Of a stretch of 64,000 nucleotides of DNA, positions 23,646-35,800 are shown in pieces (position 1 is the stretch's first letter; every line of letters begins with the position of its first letter). The notes beneath the pieces were generated by a model. That model saw nothing but the letters and a program-made list of their open reading frames with translations, was not told the DNA's origin and did not search any database. The position numbers and the translations under genes were made by a program. This DNA is from Acanthopleura granulata (Eukaryota > Mollusca > Polyplacophora > Chitonida > Chitonidae): the NCBI GenBank assembly GCA_016165875.1, contig JABBOT010000031.1, positions 1,778,878 through 1,842,877 of the forward strand, in the 5' to 3' direction.

Positions 23646-24432
23646 TTCATTTTATTGCCTTAAGCTTGGTGATTCCTTTTTGTTTTCAACTTAAGCATCT
23701 ACACAATTAGTTTTTTCATCATTAGTTAACTTCAAGGGCTTAGTGTGTTCAAATTTAACTAAATGCCTTATAATGTGGTATCCAACTCTACATATAATAG
23801 GAATCATAAGAAGTTTAGTTTGTTCAAATTTAACCAAATTCTTCGTGAGGAGATCTCAAGTCTTTATATTGCAAGGAAGAATTAAACTTTGGTGTATTTA
23901 GACATACGGAAATGCCTCGTGATGAGGAATTCACCTCTCAATATAACAAAGGAATGTCAAAAGTTCGTTTTCGAAAGTTTACCTTCAACTCGTCAGGTGC
24001 AATGCATCCTTGGCTGTAAATACTACATGCAACGGGTAACATCAATATTTCAGTGTGTTCACACCCAATCAAACACCTCGTCATGTGGTACCATGTCTTT
24101 ACATAGCTAAGTATCTCCAAAAGTTTAATTTCTTAATTAAATGTCTAATGATACGCTATCCAAGTACATAGCTAGATAACTTCAAAAATTTAGCTTGTTC
24201 AGATATAGGGAAATGTTACCTGTTGTTTTTTCATGTCTGCATCTATCAAGAAAACTTAAACTGTATATACAAACATGGAATACATCACAGGATTTTTTGT
24301 TGACTTTCAACGCATTCGCTTTTAGATGTAACTTAGCGGGGATGGGGGGGGGGGTGGATTGGGTTTTTTATTGTAAGCCTCCCCGCCCCCCAGGGAGCCC
24401 AACTCCCAGCCCCTGCGTCGGCTAATTTCTGA
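23646..24432. other. Intergenic, nothing firm
   Basis: A word family (AGTTTAGTTTGTTCAAATTT) recurs loosely at about 23700-24200. A run of G and C tracts is at 24338-24415. No gene was recognised. Confidence 0.45.
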
Positions 24433-24620
24433 AGCACATCAAGCCATATGGTGTTCGCGTGCATAAACTTTTGCCATTTATCTATGTGCACAAACGGACG
24501 TTCACATTCAGAGATATTTGCCCCAGCCCCAGCTCCGGCTTCTTGCTGCACATCAAGCCATATGGTGTTCGCGGACAGAAACTGTTGCCAATTGTTTATG
24601 TAGACAAACATCCGTTGAAA
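24433..24620. repeat. 113-bp direct duplication, two copies
   Basis: GCACATCAAGCCATATGGTG begins at 24433 and again at 24546, followed in both by AAACTtTTGCCA and a TTTATGTnnACAAAC stretch. It adjoins the GC-richer virus-like block and may be part of it. No protein was identified. Confidence 0.65.
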
Positions 24621-25038
24621 TTCACAACATGTAGGAGAGCAATAAGGGACGGCCCACAATCCCAGCCGGCCCGATCTCTCCGTTTAGATACCCAGGTTAT
24701 TACCGATGCATTAATGCAATCAACATGCCCAAGAGACACAACGCATGAAAGTGGCTCACCTTAAGCTCAACAGAGCTCTGCGGTGAAAGCTGTCTTGGTG
24801 GTTTCTGTAAGGTTCACCTGGCAAGGCTTCGTAAGGGCTCATGCACACAGCCTTGCCCAATTTTGGTGGTCGGCGTTACTAACAAACAAAGGCTCTGTCT
24901 CGCGTGCGGATATCGAAATGCGTGGTGGTCTGATAAGAGGGCAGTGCAGAAAGAATTTGCACGTCTGTCCGCCATTAAAATTCCCGTTTAAAGACGTGGC
25001 TACATGTGATATCCCAATCCAGTAGTAAGATGACTACT

Positions 25039-25500
25039 ATGGATTACATGACTGATGAGATTCTTGTAGAGTACGAACTCGAGACTCGATGAACATATTC
25101 CAGAACACACCGAAAACTGCCTCAATCGGCCGTTGAGGCCACAACGGCCATTCATCGACATAGATGATCAGGTCCCTCTCCCAGTCCAGCCCCTGGCTGA
25201 AGACAGGGTTGAGATTCTGAACGATGCCAAAGACCAGTTTGAAGTCGATAGCCCCACTAAAGTCTTCTCCAAGTGGCGGATGGAAGCGGATGACCCACTC
25301 GACATCGGCGATATTGAAATCGCTGATGGTATACATGCTAGAGCCGGCCGACTGGCATTGGTCGCTCGCATATTGGACGAGAGGGCAACTCAGTTTCTCC
25401 GCGCGCTTCCTGAGGGGGATGGGTTCTTACTCCGAATCAAGTTCCTGCGTGAGCGGAACGAAGACGAACGGGTTGTTGAAGACAACTTTGACCCAGTCCG
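25039..25500 (-). pseudogene. Unidentified ORF fragment in the Polinton-like block
   Basis: The minus strand reads protein-like from about 25500 to 25039 with one in-frame stop. The uninterrupted part is 99 codons from 25336 and includes DFNIADVEWVIRFHPP and LIIYVDEWPLWPQRPIEAV. The block is GC-richer than its surroundings. The + strand is open here too (282 codons, 25133-25978), so the true sense is not certain. It may be a structural or accessory gene of the adjacent relic. Confidence 0.3.
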
Positions 25501-25806
25501 GTCGTCTTACAGGACGGCCGCACCCACTAGACACGGGGCTTTAACGAGAGGCTCCAAATTATCTGCACCAAGCTACGTAACCCCGAACTGGCGGGAAGAG
25601 CCTTCGACGAGAATCATTCTGCAGGCATCATGGCCAAAGAAATGGCTGGAAGCCAACCCCAGCCAATCTGCTCCACAACATCCAGAAGGCCTGCGTCCAG
25701 CATGGCCACGACGGGCTGTGGAACATGACGGACTAGGACACCCGAGACATAGTCAGCATCGACATGAACGCCTGCTACCAGGCCTCCTTTCATGCCCACC
25801 TTGTCG
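25501..25806 (+). pseudogene. PolB-like fragment of a Polinton/adintovirus-like relic
   Basis: One + frame gives TRGFNERLQIICTKLRNPEL and AFDENHSAGIMAKEMA. After a shift near 25665 the next frame gives LHNIQKACVQHGHDGLWN and then DIVSIDMNACYQASF. The last segment resembles motif A of protein-primed family B DNA polymerases (acidic residue, then a Tyr-containing turn). Two in-frame TAG codons and the frameshift show it is dead. It ends abruptly where an opposite-strand integrase fragment begins. Confidence 0.42.
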
Positions 25807-26069
25807 TGTGGTAGAAAAAGCAGGTGAGTTTGATGGACCTCATTTGGTGCAGCAACATCAAATCTTGGCCATGGAATATGCCCTGGTCATGGTAAGAAAA
25901 TCTGCCAGATGGCCTGTTTTGTCAATCAATCGCGAGCTGTGCCTTCAGAGACTTTCGCAGCAGAAGCTAGTTTCTTGATGGTGGCAATGCCTCTCCAGTA
26001 GCCCTTGGGGTTATAGTATAACTTCGATACAAGATTAGAGATCTGGTCGGCCATGGTAGTAGGCACCAT
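25800..26069 (-). pseudogene. Integrase N-terminal fragment, Polinton/adintovirus-like
   Basis: The minus strand reads from an ATG at 26069 through LYYNPKGYWRGIATIKKLA, then QAIWQIFLP, then FDVAAPNEVHQTHLLFLPHD. This matches the start of retrovirus-like integrases carried by Polinton-type elements, including the stretch that leads into the catalytic core. Two in-frame TGA codons interrupt it and the core is missing, so it is inactive. It faces the PolB-like fragment. Confidence 0.55.
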
Positions 26070-26107
26070 GAGCTTATACTGTTGCACACTGAATCAAAGT
26101 CCTTGCC

Positions 26108-26459
26108 TAAACATGTGTCCATTGCATTTCAGAATTTTACAGTCGGAGAATTTGTGCCTAGTTTTTCACTGTTAAAAATGCCAGAGGATGAGCCATAGGG
26201 CACTGGAGTGTAAGTCTGCCAGACGTTGCTGACGATGTGGTGAGAATCAGGATTATTTTGATTGTCCTAATCTGGAGGCCCCAAAGTGCTGCAATTGCAT
26301 TGGCGACCACTCTGCTGCCTTTGGTGGATGTCTCGTGAGAAAGGAAGCCAATAAAGCTCAGTTTATTAAAACCGATGAAAAATTTTTTTGCAGAAGCATT
26401 GAGGATTATCAGAACAGATTCCAGGAAAGCACAAAAATGCCCAGTATAGTCGTTCTGTA
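26108..26459 (+). pseudogene. Non-LTR ORF1 (gag-like) zinc-knuckle region
   Basis: The + frame reads CQRMSHRALEC, then RCGENQDYFDC, then CCNCIGDHSAAFGGC. This is a run of CCHC-type knuckles like the C-terminal half of Jockey ORF1 proteins, which bind RNA in the retrotransposon particle. There are one internal TGA and lost cysteines. Confidence 0.7.
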
Positions 26460-26837
26460 ACACAAACGGCTGTGCCTTTTCCCACTGCACCAATTGACTC
26501 TACCTCCCCCAACCTCGCCCCCTCTGAGGACCCTGCGACCTATTAACCAAGCTATTTGGAAACATGCTCTGGAGGCTAGAGGTGAGGACAAAGGCAGTCA
26601 AGTGACGTCTATTGAGTCAGGTGATTTACTGGTAAAACTGATCGCTTTTTGTAACAGAAATTGTTTTTGTGTTTCGTAAAGTAGAGAAAAATGACGACAA
26701 GCTGCAGCAAATATTTTCTTCAGCAAATCGCTACCTTGGAGAAAATGCAATTTCATTCCCCAAACTAATGTCAATATTAAAATCTAGTAGATTATCCGCT
26801 ACCCATGGATTATGCTGTGTAGTATTTACCTAATATC

Positions 26838-27562
26838 ATGACTTTTAATCTACTTCATCAAAATATTCAAAGTTTGTTTGCGCATGGTCAAGAATTCAAA
26901 AAGTGCCTTTTAACTTACCAGAATTACCATTTACTATATGTTTACAGGAGGCCTTTCTTAATGAGCGTTTTCAGTTCATGCAACCCGAATTCACGGCAAT
27001 TAGGAAGGATCGGGAAGGCCGAGGGAATGGCCTGCTTACATGAATTCGAGATAATGTCTCGTACTCTGAAATAAAGTTGCCTAATGTAACATCATTTGAA
27101 TGTCAATGTGTGTGTTTAGCTGTTAAGTTTAGTAAGTGTGTTAATATAATTAATATCTACAACCGTTGCAAACGCTTAGCTGATGATGAACTAACAACTG
27201 TGTTGATATCTGTAAGTGGACCTACAGTTATTTGTGGTGCCTTAAATGCTCATAATCGCATATGGGGTAGAATTGTTGCAGAATTTATCGATACGAATGG
27301 CTTTGCTTTTTTCAATACTCGCGCGGGGATACGAATTTATATTCGGACTGGTAATATATCATGCCTGGATCTTACATTTTGTTCTGCTAATACAAGTGCT
27401 GGCTATTCTTGGTCTGTGGATCAACTTTCACCTTGTGCCAGCGACCATTATCCCTTGCATGTTGGCATTGGTAAGCCGTTATGTAACAACTCCACTGGTA
27501 GGCTATCAAGACGGAAAACTGAAGATGCTGCCTGGAGTTCTTTTTCAGCTTTGGCTAAGTAA
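26838..27562 (+). pseudogene. Non-LTR endonuclease domain
   Basis: NIQSLFAHGQEFKKCLLTYQ begins the apurinic/apyrimidinic-like endonuclease. VTSFECQCVCLAVKF, ICGALNAHNRIWG and SCLDLTF follow, and ASDHYPLHVG matches the conserved SDH motif near the domain end. GALNAHN stands where the family has GDFNAHN, losing the aspartate. A frameshift lies near 27075. Confidence 0.75.
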
Positions 27563-27594
27563 AGTTTCGGAAACTGATTGTAGTTAGTGAAGAT

Positions 27595-28980
27595 TTGGAT
27601 GAGTTTAATGATGCAGTTTTAGGATACATTGTCAGAGCAACCGAAAGCAGTATACCGAAGACATCAGGAAGACCGTGTCCGAAACCTCCGGTACCCTGGT
27701 GGAATGAAGAATGTAGGGAGGCCATCAACGCTCGGAAGAAAGCTAAAGACAGAACAAGGCGTACGCTAATCCATCTTGATATAATAGACTACAAGAACAA
27801 GAAGGCTCAAAGAATAATCAAGAGAGCCCAGAAGGCTTATTTGCGAATGTTTGGCTATACAATAAACTCTAAAACATCTTTTAAATCGGTTTTGCAAAAG
27901 GTTAACGCAGTTAGGGGAAACCACTCTACCTCATCTGTACCCACTCTAAGTAAAAAGTATGTAAAGTGTATAAGTGATATAAAGCTAATATATTGTGTAA
28001 AACTTTTGCTTTTTTCAATAGCTATGACAATTGTGATTCAGATTTTGAGCATTACAAAGATGACCTTGAGAAGGAGTGTGACTCTTCAAATATTATGTTA
28101 AACGATATGGTAATAAACAATGACTTTTTCTCTGGCAGAAGGTAAGCAGGCTATCTGTAGAAGTAACAGTAGTTCGCCAGGAGAAGATGGTGTCCATAAT
28201 TGTATGTTGGGTAATATGCCTGACTTTTTAAACATATTATTACTTCTTTTTAACCGTGTTTGGAATTCCATGACGATACCATTTTTGGCCTGGGGTAAAG
28301 CGATTGTGGTGCCTGTTCTCAAGCCCGGAAAGCCTTCTTCTAATCCGTTATCCTATAGATCCATCTCCCTCACCAGTCATTTATGTAAACTGAGGGAGCT
28401 TATTGTCAGTGGTCGCCTAACGTGGCACCTTGAAATTAAAGATCCTTTTCTCCCCATTACAGTGTGGTTTTAGACGAAAAGACGGACAACAGAACATGTA
28501 GTTAGGTTGAAAACTGATATTAAGAATGGATTGTTAAACAAGGAATGTTTTAGCACTTTTCTCAGATGTGAGAAGGCATATCATATGGTGTGGAGAAGAG
28601 GTGTGCTGAAGAAAATGGCAGACATGGGTTTGGGCGGAAAGATATTGGCATGAGTCATAAACTTTTTGTCTAATAGACAAATGTTTGTTCGTGTAGGTAA
28701 AGAATTCTCAGACCCTATTACTACGGAGAATGTTTCTCTCAGGGAAGTGTCATTTCACCGTTATTGTTCAATATCTTGATAAATGATCTTCCTAGTGTTG
28801 TTTATACTAGAACTAAATGTGGTCTTTTTTCAGATGATAAAGCCGTATGGGCGTCGTTCAAAGGTTTTAAATTGGCTCATAAGTACCTCCAAAACAGCCT
28901 AAACTCTTTTTTTTTCCTGGGGAGTGGGGGAATAATGGGGCTTTAAATTCACTCCTGTTAAATCCGAAGGTATGATATTT
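27595..28980 (+). pseudogene. Non-LTR reverse transcriptase domain
   Basis: PVPWWNEECREAINARKKAK is the region before the RT. SNPLSYRSISLTSHLCK is the conserved fingers segment, and FLRCEKAYHMVWRRGVLKKM is motif A with its aspartates changed. FSDDKAVW is the YADD box, altered to FSDD. Several frameshifts separate these pieces. Confidence 0.75.
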
Positions 28981-29099
28981 ACTCCTAAAGCATAATGCCG
29001 GACTCTCCCCTTTTTTTGGGTGATGAAAAATACTTTAAATACTTAGGTGTGCGGTTAGATAAATCTCTGACCTGGTCTTAGCACATTGATTAAATAGTT

Positions 29100-29873
29100 G
29101 TTAAATGTGCTAAGGCCATTAATTTAATGCGATCCATCTCTGGAACTTCATGGGGGGGGGGAGATAAAACCTCTTTATTGATGTTATATAGGGCTCCCAT
29201 TCTGTCAAGAATGGATTACTGCTGCTAAGTATTTGATTCAGCGGCCCAGTCAGTTACAGGTAAGCTACACAGTATCCAGTATAGAGCGTTATCTGTTTGT
29301 ACTGGTGCAATTAAAGGGCCTCGTTACGTTGTTCACAGGTGGCCCTCAGTGAGCTCCCATTGTCGATTAGAGGTAAGCTCAGAACTTTAAAATACTCGCT
29401 TGTTCTCAGGTCGTTCTCCGATAATCCTACTTCTCAATTATTACAGCCTTCATATTATGATTTTCTGTACAATGGGCGCTATTCCAGAAACTTTAGCATA
29501 CGATCAAGAGATAGCCTTGTTGACGTGAGTGTTGACCTGACCGAGCTGGGAAAAGCTACTCCTTTCCCGCACCCGCCTGGGCTCCTCCAAGTACCTAATG
29601 TTTGCAAAAATGGCGTTGAGTGAGAATACCCGCAAATTTGACCAACCTAACCTTATCTGCTTGCATCAAGAAGTGTGGACAGGGAAGTGTGGCATTGGGT
29701 TTGCAGTGCCGGAAATAAAATCAAGCTATTCATTTAGAATGTCTGATAAATTGTCGGTCTTCACATGTGAGTTATTAGCAATCCACTGCTCTTTACTCTG
29801 GCTTGAGGAATATAGACCAGTGAGGTTAAATTTTGCAAACTGTTCATCAGTTTGTCCCTTTGATCATGTTTAA
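29100..29873 (+). pseudogene. Non-LTR 3' coding remnant with RNase H-like segment
   Basis: The region after RT includes LSELPLSIRGKLRTLKYSLV. GIGFAVPEIKSSYSFRMSD and then VFTCELLAIHCSLLWLEEY have the order of an RNase H domain (first strand, then the Glu-containing helix). Stops and shifts interrupt it. Confidence 0.6.
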
Positions 29874-30174
29874 ATTATTGTGTCTAATGTTTGTCTGCAA
29901 CTATGGAGCATCGCTGTATCACATTTAGTTTCAAGCTTTTTGAAAAATCACATTAAAACAGATAACAGATTGATGCCTTCCAGCCTGTCAATTTGACAAT
30001 TTTTGGCCGTATCTAAGTGGTTGCTGTTTGCCTGCATGATATCTCTATGCACTATGCAACTGGATTTAACAAAATTTAGATATTTCTCTTGTTCACTGAA
30101 CCACTCAGTTGTGTGTCTTTTGGTGATTGCACGACTCCTTATAAATACTAATATTTTTCTACATATCTTTTTAT

Positions 30175-30470
30175 TTAGACCACCCTGCCTATCGACAAAG
30201 TTTACGAGGATGCCATCGGAAGAGTTCAATCCTCGGGACGACATAAAGGATATCCAAATTGCGGAGGACGGCATCATGACGAACTACCTCCACGAGCGAA
30301 GCTCTGCTGGTAGTGGCTGCACTGTGCCACAAACAAGATATTCAGTTCTACACTCATCTGAAACTAGATCTTAGGCATAGTGAAGAGGCGGTTTTTGGAC
30401 TGCCCAGAGTTAATAGAGAGGACTACCGAGAAGTTGTGTATTCCTAACAGTAACTTAGGCATTATGAACA
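30175..30470 (+). pseudogene. Unidentified coding-like fragment
   Basis: After a TTTTATTTAG acceptor-like site, one frame reads MPSEEFNPRDDIKDIQIAED. After an apparent shift near 30295, another frame reads ALLVVAALCHKQDIQFYTHL and AVFGLPRVNREDYREVVYS before a TAA. It resembles a broken gene or transposon piece. No family was recognised. Confidence 0.22.
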
Positions 30471-30759
30471 ATACTCTGGACAATAATCGTGCGCTGAATC
30501 AAAGATGTGCCATGCTACTGTCTGACTGTATTTCCTTCATCTAATACACTGTTATGAATCCTTGTTCGGGTTTGCTGTGAGTTTTTAGTGTATCATCATT
30601 TCAGTGGGCCGTTAAAAGCTAACAAATGTTATTCATTTGATTTTGGTTTACTCTGGGATTTTATTATTTCACATGTGTGAAGGTGGCCAGTAAAAACATA
30701 AAGAGACACCGAATTGTTTTAAATATCATGTACAAAAATGATATTCCGCAGGTGTCTGT

Positions 30760-31045
30760 TTTTAATTGCTGATCAGCCCCTCACCAAGACATGGTGATCA
30801 GCCCATCATTGAAAAGTGGTGATCGGGACATCACCAAATAATGGTGATTAATAAAGACTCTCATCATTTCCAGCCATCACCAAAAAAAGTGATGGAAGTC
30901 AGCAAACTTCGGTGACGGCCATCGCTAAATTTTGTGATGACGATAAATCGTGACGGTCTTCAGTCATTACCATATTTTGGTGATGAGCTGATCACCATGT
31001 TTGGTGATGTGCTGATCACCATTTTTTGGTGATACTTTTCACCAT
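30760..31045. repeat. Foldback repeat of GGTGAT / ATCACC words
   Basis: Roughly 280 bp in which TGGTGATcAGc and its complement GcTGATCACCA recur many times, so most of the segment can fold back. The outer arms (TGGTGATCAGCCCATC near 30790, GTGCTGATCACCATTT near 31010) pair. It could be a non-autonomous palindromic element. Confidence 0.65.
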
Positions 31046-32731
31046 TTTCCCGGCTGTATATAGTGTGTGGAGTTTCTCAAGTGTAAAGTATTAGGCGAGA
31101 AAGCATTTCCATTTGTTTTCTTTCGCTGCCACGCCCCACAGTCATATGATTTTAATGCTTTAATTCAATGCTTTAATTTAATTCTTTTTATTTCCAAAGT
31201 AATTGATTTGTTCTTCTGCAATACGTCTCAGTTATTTCTGTTCCATCAGTTGAAATAAAATTTGTGTATACTCTTATCAGTGTACTTTATATTTTCTAAG
31301 ATGCAAAAGTAACTTTTGGTTTTTCGTCTTTTTCAAACCATCTAGCTTTTGCTGTCAACAACATTCCTTTTATTTTCACTTCTCTGATGCTCTCTGATTC
31401 TCTCTGTCGTTTAGTTGTTGTAACTTGCAACACGGCATGGCTTGTATACCTTAGCGCATTTGTTTTCCTTTCCAATTCCTTGCCCAATTACATTTTCGGT
31501 TTTCTTCTTCTAAGCTGAGAATGATGTAGATTGCCCCTTAACACCGTTAGAAAAGTATCTAAAAATAACTGATTTCGTGCTGAAAATTGTATATCTGTGT
31601 GATGTATTTTTATAACAGATATCTTACAACATAAGCCTAATTACTCCGCTCTGTATTTAAGCACCGCTTTGAATACCACAAATACAACATATAAGTAAGA
31701 GATAAAAACTAAAAGTTACAAGTAAACATTTAAAAGCCATAACTTGTTCCCATGTCACGCTAGCAGACATTCATTTTTTTTTTTTTTAGATATTTTGTTC
31801 ATGGTTCGGCCCTTCTAAGGCGTATCATACAACTGCGTGTTGGCATTTTCCATCAGTCCCATTGAAAAATTAATCAATGACTATTTTTATTTACTTCTTG
31901 GTGTGAGATTCTTTTGGTCACTGCTCTGTGTTAGCGTGCTATCCACCTTGGACACGGAGTTCTCATGAATATATTAAGAGCAACATGTAACGTAAACTCA
32001 CTTAACAGGTAAGCAGCATGTATGTGGAGAATTCCTAAAATTAACATTCCACTACGGAGCCATATGTACTATCTCACTTTCTAAATAGATATCCCCCCTT
32101 TCTTTTAGCGCATGCACAGGAAAGGGACTGACGACCTCAGTGAATTATGTCATTCCCAGACAAGTAAAACATCTTTGTGTAATACACAATTTCACAGTGA
32201 CGACCTACTTTCGATTCGGCAGGCTGTTCGTCATGCACTGGTAATAAAGGTGCTTCAAATGTATACCCTGTCATTTCCGTCGGACCTAAAATGCACTTGT
32301 TAACAGAAAGCAAATATTACGCTGCGCTTAACTTGAGGTGTTCGTGTATTATTTTGGCACCTGAGTGATATCTCAGGCCGCTAAGTTAAGCAAAGTCTGT
32401 AGTATGAAACCCCACCAAATATTAGCGACGGTAGAACCGACCGGGAAAACACAAGATGTTAGCAAGTGCTCAGTGTGCTTAGGTTGGAGATCGGGCAGCG
32501 GGCGGTAGGAGCTATACTGCATGGGGATGGCAAATGTCTGCGCGATTCGGGCAGGCGTTGTGATTGTTTACGGTGAGATGTCGTCGGCAGAGAGCGGTTG
32601 ATAAAGACACACCGAATCACACACAAATCGATTTCATGTAGAACACTGTCGTAAACGAGACATCCGAGAAAATTTCACTGAGTGACCTACATACAATATA
32701 AGTACCATATACGCTGGCCGACTGGTCTACA
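31046..32731. other. Upstream region of RLR copy B
   Basis: The last several hundred bases precede the copy B start codon and should hold its promoter and 5' UTR. No clear TATA box at a sensible distance and no perfect interferon-response or NF-kB site was recognised. A loose GAGAAAATTTCAC stretch near 32666 is too weak to call. Two short ORFs (31067-31258 and 32112-32303) look incidental. Confidence 0.45.
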
Positions 32732-32876
32732 ATGGCAGCCAAGGATTCGTTTTCTGAGTTCCGATTCAGCAGGAACGTCACGAAAAAATTCGACCAGCAC
32801 AGGCGGTTTTTCGTGACACGTCTTCGCTGTACAGATTTTCTACCCTACATGATGCATGTTGAAGGATTTGACAAAG
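32732..32876 (+). CDS. RLR copy B exon 1: start and CARD1 N-terminal half
   Basis: 145 nt, donor GTAAGA, phase 1 out. It starts MAAKDSFSEF. The segment FFVTRLRCTDFLPYMMHVEG has the helix pattern of a death-fold CARD opening. Confidence 0.8.
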
Positions 32877-35800
32877 GTAAGATTTATCCGTCATTGTTGA
32901 TAACTTAGCATTGGTAATTACAACAGCAGTGGACCTATACTGACATGGGACATGTAATCATTGTGCGGCTCATAGGGCAGTGGACATACATGAAGATGTA
33001 AGGGAGGTGTGACAGTGAACATACTTGTAGATGTGAGGCTGATATAGCAGTAGACATACTTGTCGATATAACCCTGGTATGGCAGTGGGCATACTCGTAG
33101 CCTAGCATGGCAGCGGTGATATTTATAGATAGCGTGGTATTGCAGTGGACATACTGGTAGATAAGAGGTTGGTATAGCAGTGGACATACTTGTAGAGGTG
33201 AGGCTGGTATGGTAGTGGGCATACCTGTAGACATCAGGCTGGTATGGCAGTGGACATTCCTGTGGACTTGAGGCTGGTATGGGAGTGGGCAAACTACTAC
33301 CTGTGGTTCTGGCATGACAGTGAACCTACTTGTACATGTGAGGCTGGTATGGCAGTTTGCGTAGTTGTAGATGTATGGCTGGTATGACAGTGGACATACC
33401 TGTGGATTTGAGGCTGGTATGACAGTGGACAAGCCTGTAGATTTGTGGCTGGTATGGCAGTGGACATACTTGTAGGTGTGAGGCTGCCTATGGCAGTGGG
33501 CATAGTTGTAGATGTGGGGCTGGTATGACAGTGGAAATGCTTGTGGATTGGAGATTGGTATGGTAGTGAAAATACTTGTACATGTAAAGCTGTTGTGGCA
33601 GTGAGCAAACTTCCAGATGTGAAGCTTGTATACCACTGGACATACTTGTAGATGTGAGGCTTGTATACCACTGGACATACTTGTAGATGTGAGGCTTGTA
33701 TACCACTGGACATACTTGTAGATGTGAGGCTGGTATATCAGTGGGCATATTTGGAGATCTGAAGCTAGTGTGGCAGTGGGCAAACTTCAAGATGTGAAGC
33801 TTGTATACCACTGGACATACTTGTAGATGTGAAGCTTGTATACCACTGGACATACTTGTAGATGTGAGGCTTGTATACCACTGGACATACTTGTAGATGT
33901 GAAGCTTGTATACCACTGGACATACTTGTAGATGTGAAGCTTGTATACCACTGGACATACTTGTAGATGTGAGGCTCGTATATCAGTGGGCATATTTGGA
34001 GATCTGAAGCTAGTGTGGCAGTGAGCAAACTTCCAGATGTGAAGCTTGTATACCACTGGACATACTTGTAGATGTGAGGCTGGTATATCAGTGGGCATAT
34101 TTGGAGATCTGAAGCTAGTGTGGCAGTGGGCAAACTTCCAGATGTGAAGCTTGTATACCACTGGACATACTTGTAGATGTGAAGCTTGTATACCACTGCA
34201 CATACTTGTAGATGTGAGGCTTGTATACCACTGGACATACTTGTAGATGTGAGGCTGGTATATCAGTGGGCATATTTGGAGATCTGAAGCTAGTGTGGCA
34301 GTGGGCAAACTTCCAGATGTGAAGCTTGTATAGCTGAGGACATACTTGTAGATGTGAGGCTGGCATGGCAGTGGACATATTTGGAGATCTGAAGCTGGTG
34401 TGGCAGTGGGCATACCTGTAGAGATTAGCCTGATATGGCAGTGGGCATACTTGTATGACAGTGGGCGTATTTATAGATGTGAATTTGGTAAGACAGTGGG
34501 CATATTTATAGAAGTATACCTGGTATGGCAGTGGGTATACTTGTAGATATGAGGCTGGTATGGCATTGGGCCTATTTACAGAAGTAAGGGTGGGATCGCA
34601 GTGGACAGACTTGTAGATGTGTGACTACCATGGCAGTGGTCATACTTTCAGATGTGTGGCTGATATAGGACTGGACATATCTGTAGGCATTAGGCCCATA
34701 TTCCAGTGGGCCTACTTGTAGATATGAAACTGAAATGGCACTGGGCGTATTTATACATGTGAAATTGGTAAGGCAGTGGGGGTAGTTATAGAAGTAAGCC
34801 TGGCATGGCAGTTTACATACTAGTAGATATGAGGCTGGTATGGCAGCTGACGTATTTATAGATGTGAGGTTGATATGGCAGTGGGCGTATTTATAGAAAT
34901 AAGCCCGGTATGGCAGGGGTCATATTGGCAGATGTGAGGCTGGTATCTAGGTGGACGTATTTGTAGATGTGAGACTGCTACGGCATTAGACATACCTGTA
35001 GATATCAGGCTGGTATGGCAGTGGGCATACCTGCAGATGTGAGGCTGGTATGGCAGTGGGCGTACATGTAGATTTTAGGCTGGTATTATGGTGGACATAC
35101 CTGAAAATGTGTCGCTTTTATGGCAGTGGGCGTACCTGTAGAAGTGATGTTGGTATTCCAGTGGGCGTACTTGCAGATGTGAGCCTGGTATCACAGTGGA
35201 CATACTTGCAGATGTGAGGCTGGTATGAGAGTGGACATACCTGTACATGTGAGGCTGGTATGACAGGGGACATACTTGTAGATGTGAAGCTTATATGGCC
35301 GTGGACATACTAAGCCTGTAGATTATAGGCTGGTGTGACAGTGGACATAGCTGTAGATTTTACCTGGTGTGACAGTGGAAATACCTGTAGATGTGAGGCT
35401 GGTATTAGAGTGGACATACTTGTAGATGTGTTGCTTGTATGGCAGTGGGCATACTTGTAGACGTGAGGCTGGTATGGCAGTGGACATACTTGTAGATGTG
35501 AGGCTGGTATTACAGTGGACATACTTGTAGATGTGATCCTGGTATTTCAGTGGGCATACTTGTAGATGTGGGGCTGGTATGGCAGTGGGCATACTTGTAG
35601 ATGTAAGGCTTTTATGACAATAGGCAAACGCGTAGATGTCAGTCTGGTATGGTAGTGGACATATCTGTAGAGGTCAGACACTTATTGCAGTGGACATACT
35701 TGTAGATATGAGGCTGACATGACAGTGGACGTATTTATAAATGTGAGATTGGTATGGCAGTGGGCGTATTTATACAAATAAGCTCGGTATAGCCCTGGGC

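Larger units (their letters stand above)
26100..29880 (+). mobile_element. Decayed Jockey-type non-LTR retrotransposon
   Basis: In order on the + strand there are gag-type zinc knuckles, an AP-endonuclease-like domain, the pre-RT basic region, reverse transcriptase and an RNase H-like remnant. Every domain is interrupted by stops or frameshifts, so the copy is old and inactive. The ends are not sharply visible. It lies directly against the integrase fragment. Confidence 0.85.

Noticed and set aside
25133..25978. 282-codon + strand ORF as one gene
   Set aside because: Its 3' half is the antisense of the integrase fragment and the shadow of the PolB-like frame. A long open frame here reflects GC-rich composition.
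29948..30374. ORFs on both strands over 30.0-30.3 kb as intact genes
   Set aside because: The protein-like readings switch frame and are cut by stops, so only a fragment is listed.
32660..32680. Interferon-response-like element upstream of copy B
   Set aside because: Only a loose GAAA/TTTC arrangement without the correct spacing; too weak to call.
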